From Stenomitos frigidus ULC18 (lineage in GTDB: Bacteria; Cyanobacteriota; Cyanobacteriia; Leptolyngbyales; Leptolyngbyaceae), in the NCBI RefSeq assembly GCF_003003795.1, contig NZ_PVWK01000121.1:40746-104745 (forward strand): a stretch of DNA of 64,000 nt, in the 5' to 3' direction. The notes under the pieces were generated by a model, which saw nothing but the letters and a program-made list of their open reading frames with translations, had not been told where the DNA came from and made no database searches. This document shows positions 61,048 through 64,000 of the stretch, piece after piece; position 1 is the stretch's first letter, and each line of letters opens with the position of its first letter. The position numbers were made by a program, and so were the translations under genes.

Positions 61048-62067
61048 TTAATCAATCTCTGGCACGACTAGACGGCTAATACCCGAACTTGAGGCGAGAG
61101 GCTTTAAGGGCTCTCTGGGCTCAGGTTCACAGGGCTGCAAGTTAGCGTAGCCAGCAAACTTGGGTAAAATCTCCCGACAGAAGGCTTCGGCGGCTTTCGA
61201 ACGGTAACGGTTGGGGTTAATGATGACGGATAGCATCCGCTTCACCACCACATCATCGATTCTGGCGCGATGCAGGACACCCATTTGTAGTTCTTTTTCG
61301 ATCGCTGAAATCGACACAAAGGCTGCCCCTAATCCCGACTGTACCGCGTTTTTAATGGCTTCGATCGAATTCAGCTCCATCTCGATCTTGAGGCGACGGG
61401 TTTCAATGCCGCAACGCGCCAAAACCTGATCGATGACTTTACGAATCGTGGACTGTGAATCTAACGCGATGAACTGGAGCTTATACAAATCATCTTTTTG
61501 AATCGTCTCCACTTTGGCTAAGGGATGAAAGACGGGCAGAATCAGTGCTAGTTCATCTTCAGCATAGGGAATAATTTCTAGAGAGTCTTGTAGTTCCGGT
61601 GAGATCTCACCCCCAATAATTGCAAGGTCGATTTGCCCATTCGCCACACTCCAGGAGGTACGACGCGTTGAGTGCACATGTAGCTGTACAGCCACATCAG
61701 GATACTGCTGCCGAAACACACCAATCATGCGCGGTAGTAGATAGGTACCCGTAGTTTGACTGGCTCCAATAATCAAGGTGCCGCCCTGGAGGTTTTGCAA
61801 ATCCTCGATCGCACGGCAGGTCTCCTGACAAAGCGTAAGAATCTTTTCTCCATAGCTCAACAGTAGATGTCCCGCTTCCGTAAGCTGTGCCCGTCTACCG
61901 CCTCGGTCAAACAGGGGCACATCCAACTGGCGTTCCAGATTTTGGACTTGTAAGCTAACGGCAGGCTGCGAAACGTACAAGCTATCAGCCGCACGCTTAA
62001 AACTTCCCTCGGCGGCAATCGCTTTGAGAATGCGTAACTGATCTAGAGTAAAAGGAAGGTCAGACAT
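61048..62067 (-). CDS. rbcR: LysR-type regulator, RbcR (Ycf30) type
   Basis: A 339-residue LysR-family regulator. The N-terminal helix-turn-helix ([40 protein letters not shown]) and the co-inducer-binding part (about 90-310; [28 protein letters not shown]) are intact. The sequence is of the RbcR/Ycf30 type, which regulates RuBisCO genes in cyanobacteria and red-lineage plastids. The assignment over CmpR or NdhR is by resemblance. The ATG at 62067 is preferred; an upstream frame to 62136 lacks family resemblance. Confidence 0.9.
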   Translation of the reverse strand: MSDLPFTLDQLRILKAIAAEGSFKRAADSLYVSQPAVSLQVQNLERQLDVPLFDRGGRRAQLTEAGHLLLSYGEKILTLCQETCRAIEDLQNLQGGTLIIGASQTTGTYLLPRMIGVFRQQYPDVAVQLHVHSTRRTSWSVANGQIDLAIIGGEISPELQDSLEIIPYAEDELALILPVFHPLAKVETIQKDDLYKLQFIALDSQSTIRKVIDQVLARCGIETRRLKIEMELNSIEAIKNAVQSGLGAAFVSISAIEKELQMGVLHRARIDDVVVKRMLSVIINPNRYRSKAAEAFCREILPKFAGYANLQPCEPEPREPLKPLASSSGISRLVVPEID

Positions 62068-62242
62068 ACTGCTAAACCTGAGATTTTGGAGGAGCTGGAG
62101 TGTACCTACCTGCTGGTTTAGACGCGATAGAGCCATCAGGCAATCAATGCGCTTCTAACCCAGAAACCCTAACACAGTCAGCCGAATAGTCCCTAACAGT
62201 ACGTTATGCCATGTGTCGTATTGAAACGTAAATTAAAGAACT

Positions 62243-63133
62243 ATGAAACGGGAGGTTATTCAGGACTTTCTGAATTTACCAGGAATTGCAGGCGTTGCCC
62301 TAATGGATGGGCATTCTCGACCCTATTTTTGTGGTATCGATCAGACCTTGAACTTTCAACAAAAAGAAGCCCTTGCCCAAGGCATCTTACAAGTCGTTGA
62401 AACAATTCCTGATGACTTCGATACGTTTGAGTTTCAATTTATTGAACACCAGGTTCATCTCTACAAACTCGATCGAGGCATGGTTTTGCTGGTTTTGACG
62501 GGTTCCAATCTAGTCTATGCAGACTGTTTGGGCACCATCAAACAGCTTAAAGCCATTCTGCAAGAAAATATCCCAAACGCGATCGCCACCTTCCGTTTGA
62601 TTGCCGATAATATCCCTCTCACCAGTCTAAATAACCGCAGACACACTACTGAATCAGCGACGCTCATTGACGACCCCATCACGGTTAAGGCTCAGGACAC
62701 TCATGCTGCAGCACCCGCACTCGAGACGGTCACACCTCCCACACTCCTTGATCCACTTCCTGAGCAGACGTTAGCGTCACCTTCTGAGCCGATAACGCTG
62801 AAAGAGGCGATCGCCGCCCTTAACCAGCTCAGCCAATTCACAACTCAATATTTGGGCACCCATGTCATTACAAACTACTGGAAAGCCACACGGCCGCAGG
62901 TGGATTGGTTAGCCCCAGTTCAAATTGATCGCTCCGCTCAATTTTCCCTCACAGGAGAGTCATCCCAAAACGCTCTCACGCCTTTAACCGCTCAAGAGCA
63001 ACAGTGGCTTCAAGCATGGGTCGGCGCGTTCGTTAAACGGTGTACCCAGGTAATCCGCGATTTTCCCGCGATCATTGAGCAAAAAGCCCTGAACGAGAAG
63101 CAAAAAGCCCTTCTGCTTCCCCCCAACCTTTAG
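62243..63133 (+). CDS. Conserved cyanobacterial protein with Roadblock-like N-terminal part
   Basis: A 296-residue soluble protein. Residues 1-125 (MKREVIQDFLNLPGIAGVAL, DRGMVLLVLTGSNLVYADCL, TIKQLKAILQENIPNAIATF) have the alternating pattern of the Roadblock/LC7 fold. A Pro/Thr-rich linker (about 130-195) leads to a second conserved domain (EAIAALNQLSQFTTQYLGTH to KALLLPPNL). It lies 34 nt before a ferredoxin gene on the same strand, so co-transcription is likely. The function is unknown to me; the fold call is inference. The gene is divergent from rbcR. Confidence 0.75.
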   Translation: MKREVIQDFLNLPGIAGVALMDGHSRPYFCGIDQTLNFQQKEALAQGILQVVETIPDDFDTFEFQFIEHQVHLYKLDRGMVLLVLTGSNLVYADCLGTIKQLKAILQENIPNAIATFRLIADNIPLTSLNNRRHTTESATLIDDPITVKAQDTHAAAPALETVTPPTLLDPLPEQTLASPSEPITLKEAIAALNQLSQFTTQYLGTHVITNYWKATRPQVDWLAPVQIDRSAQFSLTGESSQNALTPLTAQEQQWLQAWVGAFVKRCTQVIRDFPAIIEQKALNEKQKALLLPPNL

Positions 63134-63167
63134 TCCTTAAAACACTTAACCCTTCTTGTAACGACTC

Positions 63168-63653
63168 ATGGTTAAAACCGTCAGACTCGAACCGATCGCG
63201 CAGAATACGTCTGTTGAAACCAACGGCAATCTCCTCTCAGTACTCATCAACAAAGATCTGGATGTTTTGAAAGAATGTGGTGGGCGAGGCATGTGTGCCA
63301 CCTGTCATATTTATGTGAAAGAGGGAATGGAATCACTCTCTCCTGTCAGTCGCCGCGAGCAACGCACGTTGGAGGTCATCACGACCTGCAAGCCACATTC
63401 CCGTCTGGCCTGCCAAGCAAGGGTTTTGCAGGATGGCGTTGTGGTTGAGCTGCCACCTGGTATGTACATCAACTCCATCAAGGATATTGAAGCGCTCATT
63501 GGCAGACGTGCCGACCAGGATCTGCTGCATCCCCTTACCGGGAAGGTACTCGTCGAAGCAGGCAAACTCATCACTCGCTCGACGCTCAAGCAAATTGAAG
63601 ACACAACCAGCTTCAATGTCGGCAACTATTTCTCTCTCACAACAGATTCTTAG
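63168..63653 (+). CDS. 2Fe-2S ferredoxin with C-terminal extension
   Basis: A 161-residue ferredoxin. Cys37, Cys43, Cys46 and Cys82 give the plant-type [2Fe-2S] pattern (CGGRGMCATC and RLACQA), with an additional Cys74. After the fold (about 1-100) comes a conserved-looking extension (INSIKDIEALIGRRADQDLL, LVEAGKLITRSTLKQIEDTT) absent from photosynthetic PetF. It probably serves a dedicated partner. The stop TAG at 63651-63653 coincides with the left end of MITE-like copy 2, so the element supplies or borders the stop codon and may have changed the original C-terminus. Confidence 0.9.
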   Translation: MVKTVRLEPIAQNTSVETNGNLLSVLINKDLDVLKECGGRGMCATCHIYVKEGMESLSPVSRREQRTLEVITTCKPHSRLACQARVLQDGVVVELPPGMYINSIKDIEALIGRRADQDLLHPLTGKVLVEAGKLITRSTLKQIEDTTSFNVGNYFSLTTDS

Positions 63654-63754
63654 GATCGTGGATTAAATAAAATCGACAAATTGTTTGCAGGTAGAGGCGC
63701 ACGGCCGTGCGCCCCTACGGAAAATGCCGGAGTGATTAAATTCGTGTTCCTTAG
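63650..63754. mobile_element. MITE-like element, copy 2
   Basis: A 105-bp copy almost identical to the element at 20145-20249: left end TTAGGATCGTGGATTAAATA, core GGCGCACGGCCGTGCGCC, right end ATTCGTGTTCCTTA. About six positions differ between the two copies. It begins exactly at the ferredoxin stop codon. Confidence 0.75.
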
Positions 63755-64000
63755 CAGAAAGCCATCGTCCAGCGTCTAACAAAGCTGGGGTGGACAGTAG
63801 TTTCATTGCAACACAGAGGAAGCGTATCCGGACTGTAGCTCAATATACTGTAGTCATTGATTACGTTCAGAGGATAGCGCTTCTCTCCGTACGTACTTGT
63901 ATATGTATATAGTTTCACATGTATAGAAGTTACGCATTGACAGAGAGCAGGAAATGTGATGACTCTAGATTAGTCTCCTAGCCCTTGGAAATCCGTCGTG
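63755..64000. other. Intergenic sequence at the window end
   Basis: No gene was recognised. GCGTCTAACAAAGCTGGGGT near 63774 resembles the start of an attC-like sequence, but no matching GTTAGAC end follows. Sequence continues beyond the window. Confidence 0.35.

Noticed and set aside
63774..63810. GCGTCTAACAAAGCTGGGGT resembles the beginning of an attC site.
   Set aside because: No matching GTTAGAC-type end or complementary arm was found within the next 200 bases, so a single half-site is insufficient.
1..64000. CRISPR array, tRNA or rRNA genes.
   Set aside because: No regularly spaced direct repeats of CRISPR size and no T-loop (GGTTCGAATCC-like) or rRNA motifs were seen by eye; a covariance scan would be needed to exclude a missed tRNA.

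Overview
The window is cyanobacterial chromosome, most like a filamentous Leptolyngbya-type lineage. It carries photosystem II genes (psbB, psbT, psbM, psbO), the Mg-chelatase gene chlD, an RbcR-type regulator, acyl-ACP reductase, several small families known mainly from cyanobacteria (DUF3155, DUF2949, DUF3611, DUF4079, CCB-type assembly factor) and very frequent GCGATCGC (HIP1-like) octamers. The species is not determinable from the sequence alone. No tRNA, rRNA, CRISPR array or transposase gene was seen.

Layout. 0-8.5 kb: acyl-ACP reductase, a GNAT acetyltransferase, then a photosynthesis block with psbB-psbT on the minus strand, a divergent ferredoxin and psbM, psbO, and a SigF-like group 3 sigma factor. 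8.5-20.5 kb: two multidomain histidine kinases, an S-layer-homology protein, a PadR regulator, a NarL-type response regulator and small conserved proteins. 21-33 kb: clpB; an operon pairing an ethylene-receptor-like histidine kinase with a receiver-PAS-kinase; an ABC exporter; a kinase-like protein lacking the phospho-accepting His; and chlD. 33-42.4 kb: small conserved genes, a broken hicB, Uma2, the bolA-grxD pair, a subtilase with P-domain, a response regulator, pgi and a RelE/ParE-type toxin-antitoxin pair. 42.5-50 kb: two genes of a branched-chain/neutral amino-acid ABC transporter, a putative Pho-controlled secreted phosphatase, then an accessory stretch (46-49.3 kb) with a HEPN gene pair, a VapBC-type pair and repeats. 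49.3-55.2 kb: one very large alpha-2-macroglobulin-like gene. 55-64 kb: small secreted or membrane proteins, a Tat-exported ferritin-like protein, a PstS-like binding protein next to a 4-Cys Ser/Thr kinase, rbcR, and a conserved protein followed by a second ferredoxin.

The most interesting region is 46-49.4 kb. The HEPN pair looks like one integron-type gene cassette: its start (GTTAGGC) and an 89-bp attC-like hairpin just downstream are arranged as expected after insertion of a circular cassette at a secondary site. Next to it, the last 13 codons of the macroglobulin gene recur twice downstream with only synonymous differences, enclosing a VapBC-type module and a small coiled-coil ORF like attachment-site repeats. 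Other notable signals are a five-plus-two array of 11-bp-spaced Pho-box-like repeats before the phosphatase gene, a MITE-like family with conserved ends and exchangeable cores (three copies), and intergenic repeats that have entered reading frames without breaking them (chlD twice, the macroglobulin gene, a histidine kinase).
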